Assembly: GCF_900188145.1 (NCBI RefSeq)
Contig: NZ_FZOJ01000032.1
Coordinates: 1-54,661 of the forward strand
Direction: 5' to 3'
DNA from: Anaerovirgula multivorans
GTDB lineage: Bacteria; Bacillota; Clostridia; Peptostreptococcales; Natronincolaceae
Length of the DNA: 54,661 nt
Below the pieces are notes generated by a model, which did no database searches, was not told the origin of the DNA, and saw only the letters and a program-made list of their open reading frames with translations. Positions 54,559 to 54,661 of the stretch are shown one piece after another (the first letter of the stretch is position 1; every line of letters starts with the position of its first letter). Position numbers and translations under genes: made by a program.

Positions 54559-54661
54559 CAAATAAAAGGGGATATCGGGAAATTGAAAATTTCAGTTGAA
54601 ATCCTCAAAAAATAATCAAGCCTATCGAATTTAGAGTTTATAATAACTCTAGACCTCGATA

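Overview
The window is low-GC Firmicutes chromosome, most likely from an anaerobic, acetogenic member of the Clostridia. The gene order cooS-cooC-fhs-fchA-folD-metV-metF-lpdA-cooC-acsD-acsC-acsE-acsB-gcvH-acsV is the Wood-Ljungdahl arrangement I know from Clostridioides difficile and Alkaliphilus/Clostridium aceticum-type organisms. The genus is an inference. No rRNA, tRNA or CRISPR array was seen.

Region 1 (1 to about 8140) is an accessory gene array that reads as an integron cassette array. One-gene units, almost all on the + strand, are separated by 125-170 bp imperfect palindromes with attC architecture: R'' (e.g. GCCTAAC) - L'' (GCATTTGC) - variable centre - L' (GCAAATGC) - R' (GTTAGGC). 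The R'' box of each site is complementary to the first bases of its own cassette rather than the next one, as expected if each cassette was once a closed circle. Cargo: two GNAT acetyltransferases, a zinc-ribbon protein, a membrane-anchored protein, a DJ-1/PfpI protein, a SAM methyltransferase, a broken TIR-domain gene, a cupin and a truncated endonuclease/exonuclease/phosphatase protein. A complete IS4-family insertion sequence with perfect 19-bp ends sits inside the array, as does a 49-aa microprotein gene on the opposite strand. No integron integrase is in the window.

Region 2 (about 8270 to 31340) is ordinary core genome: a U32 peptidase-family protein, tyrS behind a T-box, an HD-domain protein, a GH3 lipoprotein (nagZ-like), uracil permease behind a double PyrR attenuator, pyruvate:ferredoxin oxidoreductase, a DUF3787 microprotein, a serine hydrolase, a DUF368 membrane protein, a receiver-PAS-GGDEF-HD-GYP protein, a receiver-HPt protein, homoserine dehydrogenase, an M16C peptidase and an unknown protein. 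The intergenic stretches carry several small dispersed palindromic repeats.

Region 3 (about 31340 to 54661) is the Wood-Ljungdahl locus. A 1.2-kb intergenic region with a good sigma-A promoter, a short hairpin-terminated leader and a further hairpin precedes cooS. The genes encode CO dehydrogenase, the folate (methyl) branch, the corrinoid iron-sulfur protein with its methyltransferase, acetyl-CoA synthase, nickel-insertion ATPases, dihydrolipoyl dehydrogenase, an H-protein and the corrinoid-protein reactivator. It ends with a sensory [FeFe]-hydrogenase-like/PAS protein, a SpoIIE-type phosphatase and a DUF3786 protein, which may form a redox/H2-responsive signalling module. PFOR (nifJ) in region 2 is the usual partner linking acetyl-CoA to pyruvate.
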